Positions 53,144 to 63,730 of a stretch of 64,000 bases of DNA are shown piece by piece; positions within the stretch are counted from its first letter, which is position 1; every line of letters begins with the position of its first letter. The notes under the pieces were generated by a model, which made no database searches, was not told the DNA's origin, and was given only the letters and a program-made list of their open reading frames with translations. Made by a program: the position numbers and the translations under genes. Where the stretch lies: assembly GCA_023421795.1 (NCBI GenBank), contig JAEZSO010000002.1, forward strand, positions 124,001 to 188,000, read 5' to 3'. The DNA comes from Cyanobacteria bacterium OH_PDB_230. Its GTDB lineage: Bacteria > Cyanobacteriota > Vampirovibrionia > Gastranaerophilales > Gastranaerophilaceae.

Positions 53144-53527
53144 TTATTCCCTGTCATAAACTTTTATAAGATGCCAGCCGAACTGAGTTTGAACAGGATC
53201 AGAAACTTTTCCTATCGGTAAATTGAAAGCCGCGGTTTCAAAACTTGGGACCATTTCTCCCTTCCCGAAATAGCCCAAATTGCCTCCGTTAGAACCTGAT
53301 GGGCATTTGGAATATTTTTTTGCCATTTCTTCAAAAGTTGCTCCTTTGTTTATTTTTTCTTTTATAGATACCGCTTCTTCTTTGGTGTTTACGAGAATGT
53401 GGCCTGCTCTTACGGCTTGAGCTTGGCTACAGGGAGAAGTTGATGGATTTTTTTCGGCGCAAAAAGAAATGCCGCTGCTTGATATAAATAAATAACAAAC
53501 TAAAAAAAGGCTCAACATTTTTCTCAT
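53144..53527 (-). CDS. Exported parvulin-type peptidyl-prolyl isomerase
   Basis: A 127-residue precursor. A signal peptide (about residues 1-24, 'LFLVCYLFISSSGISFCA') precedes a single parvulin domain: 'RAGHILVNTKEEA', 'YSKCPSGSNGGNLGYFGKG', 'GWHLIKVYDRE'. It is much shorter than SurA or PrsA, being only the catalytic domain. It should speed folding of exported proteins, possibly including the Cys/Pro-rich secreted proteins of this genome; that link is speculative. Confidence 0.9.
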   Translation of the reverse strand: MRKMLSLFLVCYLFISSSGISFCAEKNPSTSPCSQAQAVRAGHILVNTKEEAVSIKEKINKGATFEEMAKKYSKCPSGSNGGNLGYFGKGEMVPSFETAAFNLPIGKVSDPVQTQFGWHLIKVYDRE

Positions 53528-53616
53528 AAATTATAATCTCCTTTAAAAACTATAGTTTAATTTTACTTTTTTTTTGAAAATAAGCCACTAGCCAAATATA
53601 TATATTTAATAAAAAA

Positions 53617-53637
53617 AGAGGCTAATATTTAGCCTCT
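53617..53637 (-). terminator. Terminator after dnaK
   Basis: A perfect 9-bp stem with a 3-base loop; on the minus strand it is followed by TTTTTT. Confidence 0.9.
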
Positions 53638-53658
53638 CTAGTGTGAAGAAAAATTTAA

Positions 53659-55497
53659 TTATTCTTTTGTATATTCTGCATCAATTACATCATCCTCAGA
53701 GCTGGAAGCAGATTCTTCAGAAGCTTCCTGGTTTTCAGTAGTTGCTTCAGCACCTTCTTGTTGAACTTGGCTGTAAGCTGCCTGAGAAATGTTATACATC
53801 GTTTGCTGAAGCTCTTCAGAAAGTTTTTTGATTTCTTCGGTCGATTTATTTTGATCAAGAGCTTCTTTTAAGGCTGCTTTTTGTTCTTCAAGTTTGGTTT
53901 TGTCAGCATCTGCAATTTTGCCTTCAAAGTCTTTAACTATTCTATCGGCAGAAGTTAATAAGCTGTTTGCATTATTTTTAATTTCCGCTTCTTCTTTACG
54001 TTTTTTATCTTCTTCGGCATTTGCTTCCGCTTCTTTTACCATTCTGTCGATGTCGTTTTCAGAAAGATTAGAAGAGTTTGTAATTGTGATTTTTTGTTCT
54101 TTGTTTGTTGCCTTATCTTTTGCGCTTACGTTAACAATACCGTTAGCGTCAATGTCAAAGGTAACTTCGATTTGAGGCATCCCTCTCATTGCAGGCGGAA
54201 TACCATCAAGTCTAAACATACCTAAAGATTTGTTGTCTTTAGCCATTGGTCTTTCGCCCTGTAAAACATGAATGTCTACAGCTGTTTGATTGTCGTCAGC
54301 GGTTGAAAATACTTGTGATTTTGAAACAGGGATTGTTGTGTTTCTGGGAACCAAAGGAGTAGAAACCCCTCCTAGTGTTTCAATACCAAGAGTTAAAGGA
54401 GTTACGTCTAAAAGAACGATGTCTTTAACTTCCCCGGCAAGTACACCTGCTTGAACGGCAGCACCAACAGCAACTACTTCATCAGGGTTTACTGATTGGT
54501 TAGGATCTTTGCCTGTATATTCTTTGACCAATGCTTGAACGGCCGGTATACGAGTCGATCCGCCGACTAAAACTACTTCGTCAATTTCTCCTTTAGACAA
54601 ACCGGCATCTTTAATCGCTTGTTCTACTGGTTTTTTACATCTATCAAGCAAATCTTGAGTGAGTTCTTCAAATTTTGCTCTTGTTAAAGAAATGTCCAAG
54701 TGTTTTGGGCCATTTGCGTCAGCCGTAATGAACGGTAAATTGATATTTGTTTCTATTACGGAAGACAATTCGCATTTTGCTTTTTCAGCTGCTTCTTTTA
54801 AACGTTGAAGCGCCTGTTTATCGTTTCTAAGGTCTATTCCTTCTTGTTTTTTGAATTCGTCGCATAACCAGTGCATAACTTTATCATCGAAGTCGTCACC
54901 GCCAAGGTGGGTGTCTCCTGATGTAGAAAGAACCTCATGAACGCCGTCACCTATTTCAAGGATAGATACGTCGAAGGTACCACCCCCAAGGTCGAATACT
55001 AATACTTTTTCGGGTTTTTCTTTTTCTAAACCATATGCTAAAGCTGCAGCTGTCGGTTCGTTTACTATACGTAAAACATCAAGACCCGCGATTTTACCCG
55101 CGTCTTTTGTTGCCTGACGTTGAGCATCGTTAAAGTATGCCGGAACCGTAATAACCGCAGAAGTTACTTTTTCTCCAAGGTATGCAGAAGCGTCATCAGC
55201 AAGTTTTCTTAAGATCATTGCTGAAATCTCTTGCGGAGAATAGTCTTTTCCGTTGATATTTCTTTTGTGATCTGTACCCATTTCTCTTTTGATAGAAATA
55301 ACGGTTTTGTCCGTGTTTAGAATTGCCTGACGTTTCGCTAATTGTCCAACTAATTTTTCACCTGTTTTTGAAAAACCAACAATAGAAGGGGTTGTTCTTG
55401 ATCCTTCGGCGTTGGCAATAACTGTAGGCTTACCGCCTTCCATGACCGCAACTACTGAGTTTGTAGTTCCCAAGTCGATACCAATTGTCTTTGCCAT
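53659..55497 (-). CDS. dnaK: Chaperone DnaK (Hsp70)
   Basis: A 612-residue Hsp70 of full length. It has '[17 protein letters not shown]', '[14 protein letters not shown]', '[12 protein letters not shown]', the substrate-binding domain and the bacterial end '[10 protein letters not shown]'. A GGAG site lies before the ATG. No CIRCE element is visible in the 128-bp divergent spacer toward nanE; a 14-bp inverted repeat (ATGTT-TTAT-AACAT, 55543-55556) is there instead. grpE and dnaJ are not adjacent. Confidence 0.97.
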   Translation of the reverse strand: MAKTIGIDLGTTNSVVAVMEGGKPTVIANAEGSRTTPSIVGFSKTGEKLVGQLAKRQAILNTDKTVISIKREMGTDHKRNINGKDYSPQEISAMILRKLADDASAYLGEKVTSAVITVPAYFNDAQRQATKDAGKIAGLDVLRIVNEPTAAALAYGLEKEKPEKVLVFDLGGGTFDVSILEIGDGVHEVLSTSGDTHLGGDDFDDKVMHWLCDEFKKQEGIDLRNDKQALQRLKEAAEKAKCELSSVIETNINLPFITADANGPKHLDISLTRAKFEELTQDLLDRCKKPVEQAIKDAGLSKGEIDEVVLVGGSTRIPAVQALVKEYTGKDPNQSVNPDEVVAVGAAVQAGVLAGEVKDIVLLDVTPLTLGIETLGGVSTPLVPRNTTIPVSKSQVFSTADDNQTAVDIHVLQGERPMAKDNKSLGMFRLDGIPPAMRGMPQIEVTFDIDANGIVNVSAKDKATNKEQKITITNSSNLSENDIDRMVKEAEANAEEDKKRKEEAEIKNNANSLLTSADRIVKDFEGKIADADKTKLEEQKAALKEALDQNKSTEEIKKLSEELQQTMYNISQAAYSQVQQEGAEATTENQEASEESASSSEDDVIDAEYTKE

Positions 55498-55625
55498 TTT
55501 TAATTTATCTCCATTTCATATTAAAAATATATAAATTCATACATGTTTTATAACATTGTTTTCAAGTAATTTTTAAAAAATAAACAAAAAATTAATATTT
55601 GGGGAAAATAATGTATAATTGAATC

Positions 55626-56312
55626 ATGGATGTTTTAGAAAAAATAAAAAACCAGATAATAGTCTCTGTTCAGGCCATGCCTTCTGAGCCTTTGTACAAA
55701 GAAGAATGCCTTCTTGCGATGATGCAGTCTGTTTATAAAGGTGGAGCAAAAGTGTTAAGGCTTGCAGGGCAAAGAGATATCAAAAACGCAAAAAAACATT
55801 TTGATATCCCTGTTATTGGGCTTACAAAACCTGATGTTATCCCTGCAAACTGGAAAAACGTCGTTTATATAACGCCCACGATAAAAGAAGTAAAAGAGCT
55901 TATTGTTGCTGGTGCAGACATCGTTGCTTTTGACGGAACCTCCAGATCCAGAGGAAAAGACAATTTAAGAAAGATAATCAAATATATAAAAATAAACAAC
56001 AGACTTTCGATGGCGGATATCTCGACCGTTGAAGAAGGCATCGCCGCAAGATGTCTGGGTGCTGACATTATTTCTACAACCTTGTCGGGATACACTTCTC
56101 ATTCGGAAACAGATTCAGAAGAACCGGATTTTGAACTTTTAGAAAAACTTGTTAAAATTTTAGACTGCCCGGTTATCTTAGAGGGCAGAATTTGGACTCC
56201 ACAGCAAGTGGACAGGGCCTTTGAACTTGGAGCATACAGCGTTGTTATCGGTTCTGCTATAACCAGGCCACAATTAATCGTCAAGCGTTTTTGCAACAGG
56301 ACGCCGAGCTGA
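55626..56312 (+). CDS. nanE: N-acetylmannosamine-6-phosphate 2-epimerase, C-terminus apparently frameshifted
   Basis: A 228-residue NanE-type TIM barrel ('MPSEPLYKEECLLAMMQS', 'GADIVAFDGTSRSRG', 'MADISTVEEGIAA', 'TTLSGYTSH', 'VILEGRIWTPQQV') that converts ManNAc-6-P to GlcNAc-6-P. The last residues after 'KRF' look wrong. Dropping one T from the T5 run at 56288-56292 continues the frame for 24 more sensible codons to a stop at 56365-56367. TATAAT (55614-55619) ends 6 bases before the ATG and there is no ribosome site, so the mRNA may be leaderless. A ROK kinase follows. Confidence 0.87.
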   Translation: MDVLEKIKNQIIVSVQAMPSEPLYKEECLLAMMQSVYKGGAKVLRLAGQRDIKNAKKHFDIPVIGLTKPDVIPANWKNVVYITPTIKEVKELIVAGADIVAFDGTSRSRGKDNLRKIIKYIKINNRLSMADISTVEEGIAARCLGADIISTTLSGYTSHSETDSEEPDFELLEKLVKILDCPVILEGRIWTPQQVDRAFELGAYSVVIGSAITRPQLIVKRFCNRTPS

Positions 56313-56406
56313 ACGTTTTGATGTGTTGAAAAAAGCAGTAAGTGAGCTCAATAAAAAAGCTTTCTGATGTTTTAGGTAGTTCGGTATTAGATAATTAGGT
56401 GAAGAT

Positions 56407-57330
56407 ATGAAAAAAATTCTATCAATAGATGTAGGCGGGACAAAAATAAGTTATTGCATTATCGATTCTTTCGGGCATTTGGTCTCGGGCATTTATAAGC
56501 ACTCTACGCCCAAGAAAATAGAGGATCTTTTGGATGTTATACGAGGAATTATAAACAAGAATGAAGATGAAGTTGATTGCGTTGCTTTTGCAACGGCAGG
56601 TGCAATAAATCTTGAAAATACGAAAGTTGAATCTTCAACCCCTAATTTGCCTGCCGGTTATAACGAGATAGATTTTTCTTCTTTAAGCAAAAAGCCTGTG
56701 TTTGTTGAAAATGATGCCAATGCGGCGGCCTGGGCGGAATACTCTTTAGGAGCTGCCAAAGGGCACTCTAATACCGTTATAGTTACCCTGGGAACTGGTA
56801 TCGGCGGCGGCATAATCATAAACGATAGTTTGCTTAGGGGCAAGTCAGGCAGGGCCGCGGAAATAGGCAGCATAAAACTGTTCCCCGACAAAAGAAGAAA
56901 ATGCACATGCAACAATTACGACTGCTGGGAAAGCTACGCATCAGGAACGGGATTGAAAGTCACAGCTGAAGAAATGGCAAGAGAAGACAATGACTTCAGT
57001 AAAAGCTTTCTTTCAAATAAAAAACCCGAAGAAGTGACCACTTACGATATAATCGAAGGGGTAAAAAAACAAGATAAATATTCAAAAAAAGTTTTTGATT
57101 TATGGCATGACCACTTGTTGTCCGGACTTATAAGCTTAACAAACATTTTTGATCCTGAAAGTATAGTTATATCAGGAGGCATGGGCGAATTTATTTCTTT
57201 TCAAGAGTTAGAGTCTCAAATAAATAATTCTATAGTCGTCTCTCCAATAAAACTTCTTCCCGCGGCCATGAAAAATGATGCCGGGATAATCGGAGCAGCA
57301 TTATTGGCTATACAAAAGTTTTTTAAATAA
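56407..57330 (+). CDS. ROK-family sugar kinase, probable ManNAc kinase
   Basis: A 307-residue ROK kinase. N-terminal 'SIDVGGTKISYCII' binds phosphate, 'FVENDANAAAWAEY' holds the catalytic aspartate, and the zinc motif is C-T-C-N-N-Y-D-C followed by W-E. The usual C-x-C-G-x-x-G-C has both glycines replaced, which is uncommon. Its place after nanE suggests phosphorylation of N-acetylmannosamine (NanK), but glucose or another amino sugar is possible. No sialic acid lyase (nanA) is in the window. Confidence 0.85.
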   Translation: MKKILSIDVGGTKISYCIIDSFGHLVSGIYKHSTPKKIEDLLDVIRGIINKNEDEVDCVAFATAGAINLENTKVESSTPNLPAGYNEIDFSSLSKKPVFVENDANAAAWAEYSLGAAKGHSNTVIVTLGTGIGGGIIINDSLLRGKSGRAAEIGSIKLFPDKRRKCTCNNYDCWESYASGTGLKVTAEEMAREDNDFSKSFLSNKKPEEVTTYDIIEGVKKQDKYSKKVFDLWHDHLLSGLISLTNIFDPESIVISGGMGEFISFQELESQINNSIVVSPIKLLPAAMKNDAGIIGAALLAIQKFFK

Positions 57331-57334
57331 AAGC

Positions 57335-57358
57335 CCTCTTTTTAAGAAGGCCTTCATA
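57335..57358 (+). terminator. Probable terminator after the ROK kinase
   Basis: AAGCCCTCTT pairs with AAGAAGGCCTT with one bulge. The tail is only partly T-rich, so it may be weak. Confidence 0.5.
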
Positions 57359-57359
57359 T

Positions 57360-57599
57360 TTATTTTTTTATTATTTGTTTAAGTTCGTTAAAAGCTTTTG
57401 TAGTTGCTTTTTTATCTTCCAGTTTTGTCGATTTTATTCTAATTGCTTCTGCTGCATTTTCTTGAATATTAGAAATCGCTGCTAATATATCTTTTTTTAC
57501 ATCGTCAACGTTTCTGGAGGCGGTTATATTTGTCCCTTTATATCGTTTCTTGAAGATGTTTTCAACAGAAAGCTTTTCTTTTGCGCTAATTTCCAGCAT
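57360..57599 (-). CDS. Small helical protein of unknown function
   Basis: A 79-residue Lys-rich helical protein ('DDVKKDILAAISNIQENAAE', 'TTKAFNELKQIIKK') with no known motif. It lies just downstream of atpC on the same strand, but the terminator at 57602-57632 separates them, so it would need read-through or its own promoter. No strong ribosome site is seen. It is retained because the reading fills an otherwise empty stretch with a protein-like composition. Confidence 0.5.
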   Translation of the reverse strand: MLEISAKEKLSVENIFKKRYKGTNITASRNVDDVKKDILAAISNIQENAAEAIRIKSTKLEDKKATTKAFNELKQIIKK

Positions 57600-57601
57600 A
57601 A

Positions 57602-57632
57602 AAGAGCCAATAGCAAAACTATTGGCTTTTAA
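57602..57632 (-). terminator. Terminator after atpC
   Basis: The stem AGCCAATAG / CTATTGGCT with loop CAAAA; on the minus strand it is followed by CTTTTAT. Confidence 0.82.
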
Positions 57633-57646
57633 TATAGAATGAATAC

Positions 57647-58057
57647 TTATTTTAAATTACTGGATGCTTTTAATCTTGCCATTGCTTTGGCCAAGGCTAA
57701 TTTAGCTCGCTTGATGTCGTTTTCTACATCAGTGCTGCCCAATCTGGCTTCTGCTCTTTCTTTAGCATTCTGAGCACGGGTTACATCGATGTCTTTTCCG
57801 CTTTCCGCTGCTTCTGTCAGAATCACGGCTTCATTGTTTTTGAACTGGAAAACGCCTCCGATTGTAGAAAAGAATTCTTGTTTTCCTTCGTTTTCAATTT
57901 TTGTGACTCCAATATCAAGAGCGCTCATAAAAGGGGTATGATCAACCAAAACTCCGAATTCACCGTCTACGCCTTTTGTGTAAATGGCATCTATATCGTT
58001 TTCGTAAACAATTTTATCGTGGGTTATTATTTTAAAGTGAATTTTCTTGGTAGACAT
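57647..58057 (-). CDS. atpC: F-type ATP synthase epsilon subunit
   Basis: A 136-residue protein: N-terminal beta-sandwich ('GEFGVLVDHTPFMSALDIG', 'FFSTIGGVFQFKNNEAVILTE') and C-terminal two-helix hairpin ('RAEARLG', 'RAKLALAKAMARL') that can act as a ratchet on the rotor. It starts 6 bases after the beta subunit stop. The beta-epsilon pair apart from the rest of the ATP synthase genes is the cyanobacterial arrangement (where the genes are called atpB and atpE). Confidence 0.95.
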   Translation of the reverse strand: MSTKKIHFKIITHDKIVYENDIDAIYTKGVDGEFGVLVDHTPFMSALDIGVTKIENEGKQEFFSTIGGVFQFKNNEAVILTEAAESGKDIDVTRAQNAKERAEARLGSTDVENDIKRAKLALAKAMARLKASSNLK

Positions 58058-58063
58058 CTTTCC

Positions 58064-59497
<1,434 letters not shown>

Positions 59498-59545
59498 TTA
59501 ATTATACAATCTTACCTACTTTTGTACAACAAAATTAAAATGAAT

Positions 59546-59574
59546 AAACCCTCTTTTTGTTGTAAAGAGGGTTT
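59546..59574 (-). terminator. Terminator of the ribosomal protein operon
   Basis: A perfect 11-bp stem (AAACCCTCTTT / AAAGAGGGTTT) with a 7-base loop between the rpsI stop and the start of atpD. The exit side on the minus strand is T-rich. Confidence 0.8.
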
Positions 59575-59611
59575 AATATTTTGAATAGCTTTTGAAAAAT
59601 TCCAAAGTGTA

Positions 59612-60010
59612 TTAACGTTTTGAGAATTGGAATCTTTTTCTTGCTCTTTTACGACCGTATTTTTTACGTTCTTTTACTCTGGCATCACGAGTCAATAAGC
59701 CTTCTGCTTTTAATACAGGTTTTAATTCATCGCTGTATTTTAGAAGCGCTCTAGAGATAGCATGTTTGATAGCTCCTGCTTGAGAAGAAACACCGCCGCC
59801 AACAGCTTTAACTCTTATATCAAATTTTTCTTGATTGTCTGTTAATGCTAATGGTCTGAAGATCATCATTTCAAGAGCCGGTCTGTTGCCAAAGTATGCT
59901 GCTAAAGTTTTACCGTTAATGAAAACTCTGCCTTTACCTTTTACTAATTTAACAACTGCAATAGAACATTTTCTTCTTCCTGTTGCCATTACTTCTTTAT
60001 TTGTAGCCAT
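59612..60010 (-). CDS. rpsI: 30S ribosomal protein S9
   Basis: A 132-residue S9, complete. It has 'ATGRRKCSIAVVKLVKGKG' and 'GGGVSSQAGAIKHAISRAL', and ends in the invariant S-K-R tail, which contacts P-site tRNA. It overlaps rplM by one base. It is last in the operon. Confidence 0.97.
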   Translation of the reverse strand: MATNKEVMATGRRKCSIAVVKLVKGKGRVFINGKTLAAYFGNRPALEMMIFRPLALTDNQEKFDIRVKAVGGGVSSQAGAIKHAISRALLKYSDELKPVLKAEGLLTRDARVKERKKYGRKRARKRFQFSKR

Positions 60011-60447
60011 TACTTAGCCTCCATTTCAAATAAAACAGGTTGTTGAGCTTCATGTGGATGCTCAGCGCCAGCATATACTTTTAGTTTATTAAATTGTTCT
60101 TGTCCTAGAGTGTTGTGTGGAAGCATTCCTTTTACAGCTTTTTCGATTGCTTTTCTTGGATCTTTTTCCATTAATTCTCTAAAAGAAGTCACTTTTAAAC
60201 CACCAGGGAATCCTGAGTGTCTATAATATTTTTTATCTGTTTCTTTTTTTCCGGTAACCTGGATTTTTTCTGCATTTATAATGATGACAAAATCACCAGT
60301 GTCTATATGCGGAGTGTATTGAGGTTTGTGCTTGCCTCTTAGAAGGTTAGCAACAAGTGTAGCTAATCTGCCCAAAGTTTTACCTTCAGCGTCTATTAAA
60401 TACCACTTTCTTTCAACTTCTAGAGGTTTAGCTGAATAAGTTTTCAT
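60010..60447 (-). CDS. rplM: 50S ribosomal protein L13
   Basis: A 145-residue L13 ('[20 protein letters not shown]', '[20 protein letters not shown]', '[20 protein letters not shown]'). It overlaps truA by 4 bases and rpsI by 1, so these are translationally coupled. Confidence 0.97.
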   Translation of the reverse strand: MKTYSAKPLEVERKWYLIDAEGKTLGRLATLVANLLRGKHKPQYTPHIDTGDFVIIINAEKIQVTGKKETDKKYYRHSGFPGGLKVTSFRELMEKDPRKAIEKAVKGMLPHNTLGQEQFNKLKVYAGAEHPHEAQQPVLFEMEAK

Positions 60448-61241
60448 AAGCTATCTCCATATTTTTCTTGTTCTTCATAAATTACTTTCATAAGGGTAAG
60501 TCCAGAAGGACTTGCTGTCGGACCTGCTTTGCTTCTGTCCTTGGAATTTAGAATTTCTTGTAGTGTTACGGGGGCTAAAGATTTTCTTTCAATCATAAGG
60601 AGAGTTCCAACAATTGACCTTACCATGTTGTATAAAAACCTGTTTGCAATGATGTCGATGATTATTTTATCACCTTCTTTAAAGCATTGCGCTTTATAGA
60701 CATTGCAATATTTGGCAGGGTTTTCTGTTTTAGCTTTTTTAAATGAGGAAAAATCATGTTCCCCAATTATAAAGCTCAATGAATCATTCATTCTTTGTAT
60801 GTCTAATTCATCTTTTATAAAAAGACATTCTTTATCCCAGGCACTGCGGTGCTTTCTGTTTATGATTGTGTATCTGTACCATCTTTTTTTTGCGCTTTTT
60901 TGGGCATGAAAAGATTTCTCTTTCTTTTCTAGTCCGTGAACGCTTATTTCTTTTGGAAGTAAACAATTCAAGGCATAAATAAAACGGCCATCTGTACAAT
61001 CATATTCCGTGTCAAAATGGACTATTTGTCCTTTTGAATGGACTCCGGCATCTGTTCTGCCTGAGAAGATTGTCTTTATTTTTTGTTTTGTCAAAGTACT
61101 AAGTGCTTTTTCCAGTTCGCCCTGAATTGTGGTTTTGGGCTTCGTAGATTCTTTTTCTTTGGTGATTTTATCACCCGGTTGTTTTTGGCTACCTGCGAAA
61201 TTGGTGCCGATATATTCAACGGTTAGTGCAAATCTTTGCAT
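60444..61241 (-). CDS. truA: tRNA pseudouridine synthase A
   Basis: A 265-residue enzyme making pseudouridine at positions 38-40 of tRNA anticodon arms. The catalytic aspartate is in '[19 protein letters not shown]'; '[14 protein letters not shown]' is the conserved C-terminal block. An insertion rich in Lys/Thr/Pro lies at about residues 18-40. It lies between rplQ and rplM with 1- and 4-base overlaps, the cyanobacterial-type order. Confidence 0.95.
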   Translation of the reverse strand: MQRFALTVEYIGTNFAGSQKQPGDKITKEKESTKPKTTIQGELEKALSTLTKQKIKTIFSGRTDAGVHSKGQIVHFDTEYDCTDGRFIYALNCLLPKEISVHGLEKKEKSFHAQKSAKKRWYRYTIINRKHRSAWDKECLFIKDELDIQRMNDSLSFIIGEHDFSSFKKAKTENPAKYCNVYKAQCFKEGDKIIIDIIANRFLYNMVRSIVGTLLMIERKSLAPVTLQEILNSKDRSKAGPTASPSGLTLMKVIYEEQEKYGDSL

Positions 61242-61669
61242 TATACCAGTTGGATAAGTGACATTTCAGCTGCATCGCCGCGTCTTGGAGGCATATTGTA
61301 GATACGAGTGTATCCGCCGTTTCTGTTTTCATACTTTTTGCCGATTTGACCAAAAAGTTTTCTTAAAACAGTCTGAGCCATCAATTTTTTGCCTTCTTGC
61401 GCAGTTTCAAAAACTTCACCTGTTGTGCCATCCATAAGAATGCCGGTTTCTTTATCAAAGATAAATTTTGCCGCAAGTCTTCTTGAATGAAGGTCGCCTT
61501 TTTTTGCTAAAGAGATAATTCTTTCAGCATAAGGTTTTAAAGCTTTTGCTCTTGCTGTAGTTGTTTTTATTTCGCCATGTAAGAATAGTTCAGTAGCTAA
61601 AGATCTAAGTAATGCTTTTCTTTGATCTTGAGGTCTTCCTAATCTGTGTCTGTTACATTGGTGTCTCAT
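61241..61669 (-). CDS. rplQ: 50S ribosomal protein L17
   Basis: A 142-residue L17 ('MRHQCNRHRLGRPQDQRKAL' at the start, 'GEIKTTTARAKALKPYAERI', 'GGYTRIYNMPPRRGDAAEMS'). It follows rpoA by 33 bases and overlaps truA by one base. Confidence 0.97.
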   Translation of the reverse strand: MRHQCNRHRLGRPQDQRKALLRSLATELFLHGEIKTTTARAKALKPYAERIISLAKKGDLHSRRLAAKFIFDKETGILMDGTTGEVFETAQEGKKLMAQTVLRKLFGQIGKKYENRNGGYTRIYNMPPRRGDAAEMSLIQLV

Positions 61670-61702
61670 TGTATTTTATCCTTTTGTTTTTGTCTTTTAG
61701 AG

Positions 61703-62677
61703 TTATACTTCTTCTAATTCAACACCTTCTGGGTTAGGCATTAAGTTTAAGCCTACTTGATGTAATTTTTCAATTACTTCATCAGAAGATTTTTTACCGA
61801 AGTTTTTAATGTTTAATAAATCATGCTCAGACTTCTTAAGTAGTTCGCTTAAGTTGTTTATGCTGGCACGTTTTAAGCAGTTGTAAGCTCTAACTGATAG
61901 TTCAAGGTCTTCGATTGTAAGACTTGGAGCTGCTTCTTCCTCTTCAACTTCTTCAATGATTTGTTGAGTTGCAAGAACTGTTGGTTGGCCTGTAATTGAA
62001 GCAATTTGCATAAAGTGTTCAATTAATAGGTTTGCAGCTTGGCTAAGAGCGTTGCTTACATCTAAGCTTCCGTTTGACCAAATCTCGAGGATTAACTTGT
62101 CATAGTCAACAACATCGCCTACACGAGTGTTTTCTACGTTATAGCTAACTCTTTTGATTGGCATAAATGAAGCATCGATAGGTAGCATATCAACAGGAAG
62201 TCCGCCTTTGTTTTCTTTTAAAACATCAGCTGTAATGTAGCCTTTGCCTGTTTCTACGATTATATCAGCGTGAATGCTTCCGCCTTCAGCAATTGTACAG
62301 ATTACCCAGTCAGGGTTAACAATTTTAACGCCTGCAGGTAACTGAATGTCGCTTGCCAAAACAGGGCCTGGTTTATCAACATCTAATCTTAAATGTTGAG
62401 CATCCTTGCTGTCAGTTTTTACTATTAAACCTTTAAGGTTTAGCATAATATCAATAACGTCTTCTGTAATACCAGGAATAGATGTGTATTCGTGTGTGAT
62501 ACCTTCTATTCTGATTGATGTAACAGCAGCACCTTCAAGAGATGATAGAAGAACTCTTCTTAAGGAGTTTCCTACAGTTGTACCGAATCCTCTTTCAAGC
62601 GGCTCAACCACGAATTTACCATACTGGGATCCGTCAGAGCTTGTTGTTGTATTAACACATTTAATTTTTAGTTCCAT
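61703..62677 (-). CDS. rpoA: RNA polymerase alpha subunit
   Basis: A 324-residue full-length alpha. The N-terminal dimerisation domain shows 'EPLERGFGTTVGNSLRRVLL' and 'GITHEYTSIPGITEDVIDI'; the acidic linker 'EEVEEEEA' leads to the C-terminal domain 'LELSVRAYNCLKRASINNL', which binds UP elements and activators. It lies between rpsD and rplQ. Confidence 0.97.
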   Translation of the reverse strand: MELKIKCVNTTTSSDGSQYGKFVVEPLERGFGTTVGNSLRRVLLSSLEGAAVTSIRIEGITHEYTSIPGITEDVIDIMLNLKGLIVKTDSKDAQHLRLDVDKPGPVLASDIQLPAGVKIVNPDWVICTIAEGGSIHADIIVETGKGYITADVLKENKGGLPVDMLPIDASFMPIKRVSYNVENTRVGDVVDYDKLILEIWSNGSLDVSNALSQAANLLIEHFMQIASITGQPTVLATQQIIEEVEEEEAAPSLTIEDLELSVRAYNCLKRASINNLSELLKKSEHDLLNIKNFGKKSSDEVIEKLHQVGLNLMPNPEGVELEEV

Positions 62678-62695
62678 TATAGTTATCTCCTAAAA

Positions 62696-63298
62696 TTATT
62701 TAGAGTAGTACTCAATTACAAGTTGTTCTCTGAAATCAGGATCCAATTCCTCTCTTTCAGGTATTCTGTCAAATGTGATTTTTTGGGCTGCTTTATCGAT
62801 AGACATCCATGCTGGTGCTATGGCCATGTCTATTGATTCAATAACATTTTTTACGAAGTCAGAACTTTTCATTTTAACTGTTATTACATCGTTTGGTTTT
62901 ACCAAGAAAGATGGAATATCAACTCTTTTGCCGTTTACAAGCACGTGGCCGTGGTTAACGATTTGACGTGATTGCTTTCTTGTAATCGCAAAGCCTGCTC
63001 TGTAAACTACGTTATCAAGTCTTGATTCAAGAAGTTGAAGTAAGATTGAGCCTGTAACTCCGCTTCTTCTAGCTGCTTCGTTGTAATATTTTGCGAATTG
63101 TTTTTCGCTTACCAAGTATGTAAGACGAATTTTTTGTTTTTCGTTTAAGTGGATTGCATAATCAGAAAGTTTTTTTCTTGCAGCGCCGTGCTGACCTGAA
63201 GCTTGCTGTCTGAATGAAGAAACTAGCTTTCTGTTAGATAAATCTTTTACACCGTAGTTACGGAATAATTTATTTGTAGGTCCTGTATATCTAGCCAA
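62696..63298 (-). CDS. rpsD: 30S ribosomal protein S4
   Basis: A 200-residue S4 with the S4 RNA-binding domain ('SRLDNVVYRAGFAITRKQSR', 'QIVNHGHVLVNGKRVDIPSF'). No N-terminal zinc cysteines are present, so this is the zinc-free (C-minus) form. rpsD between rpsK and rpoA is the general bacterial alpha-operon order; in many photosynthetic cyanobacteria it lies elsewhere. Confidence 0.96.
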   Translation of the reverse strand: MARYTGPTNKLFRNYGVKDLSNRKLVSSFRQQASGQHGAARKKLSDYAIHLNEKQKIRLTYLVSEKQFAKYYNEAARRSGVTGSILLQLLESRLDNVVYRAGFAITRKQSRQIVNHGHVLVNGKRVDIPSFLVKPNDVITVKMKSSDFVKNVIESIDMAIAPAWMSIDKAAQKITFDRIPEREELDPDFREQLVIEYYSK

Positions 63299-63322
63299 TT
63301 TTTTGACTCCTTACGTTAATTG

Positions 63323-63709
63323 TTATACTCTACGTTTTTTAGGAGGACGACAACCATTGTGAGGGATTGGCGTTACATCCTTGATTAATGTGATTTCAAG
63401 TCCGGCAGCTTGAATAGCTCTTATAGCTGTTTCTCTTCCTGAACCTGGTCCTTTAATATAAACTTCGACCTTTTTCATTCCTTGGTCGATTGATTGTTTA
63501 GCAACTTTTTCTGCCGCTGATTGAGCTGCGAACGGAGTTCCTTTTCTTGCGCCTTTAAAGCCGCAACCGCCAGCAGATGCCCAAGCAATAGCATTACCTT
63601 GTGTATCAGTTGATGTTACTATCGTGTTATTAAAGGTTGATTGAATGTGAACAATTCCTTGTAGAACATTCTTTTTTTCTTTCTTTTTAGTTTTTACTGG
63701 TCTAGCCAT
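63323..63709 (-). CDS. rpsK: 30S ribosomal protein S11
   Basis: A 128-residue S11 ('[20 protein letters not shown]', '[20 protein letters not shown]', '[18 protein letters not shown]'). It starts 22 bases after the rpsM stop. Confidence 0.97.
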   Translation of the reverse strand: MARPVKTKKKEKKNVLQGIVHIQSTFNNTIVTSTDTQGNAIAWASAGGCGFKGARKGTPFAAQSAAEKVAKQSIDQGMKKVEVYIKGPGSGRETAIRAIQAAGLEITLIKDVTPIPHNGCRPPKKRRV

Positions 63710-63730
63710 TGTTCTTTATTACTCCTTTAA

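Noticed and set aside
55543..55556. The ATGTT-TTAT-AACAT repeat in the dnaK-nanE spacer as a CIRCE element.
   Set aside because: It does not match TTAGCACTC-N9-GAGTGCTAA; it may be chance in A/T-rich DNA.
56341..56406. A separate small gene between nanE and the ROK kinase.
   Set aside because: The only protein-like stretch is explained better as the shifted C-terminus of nanE.
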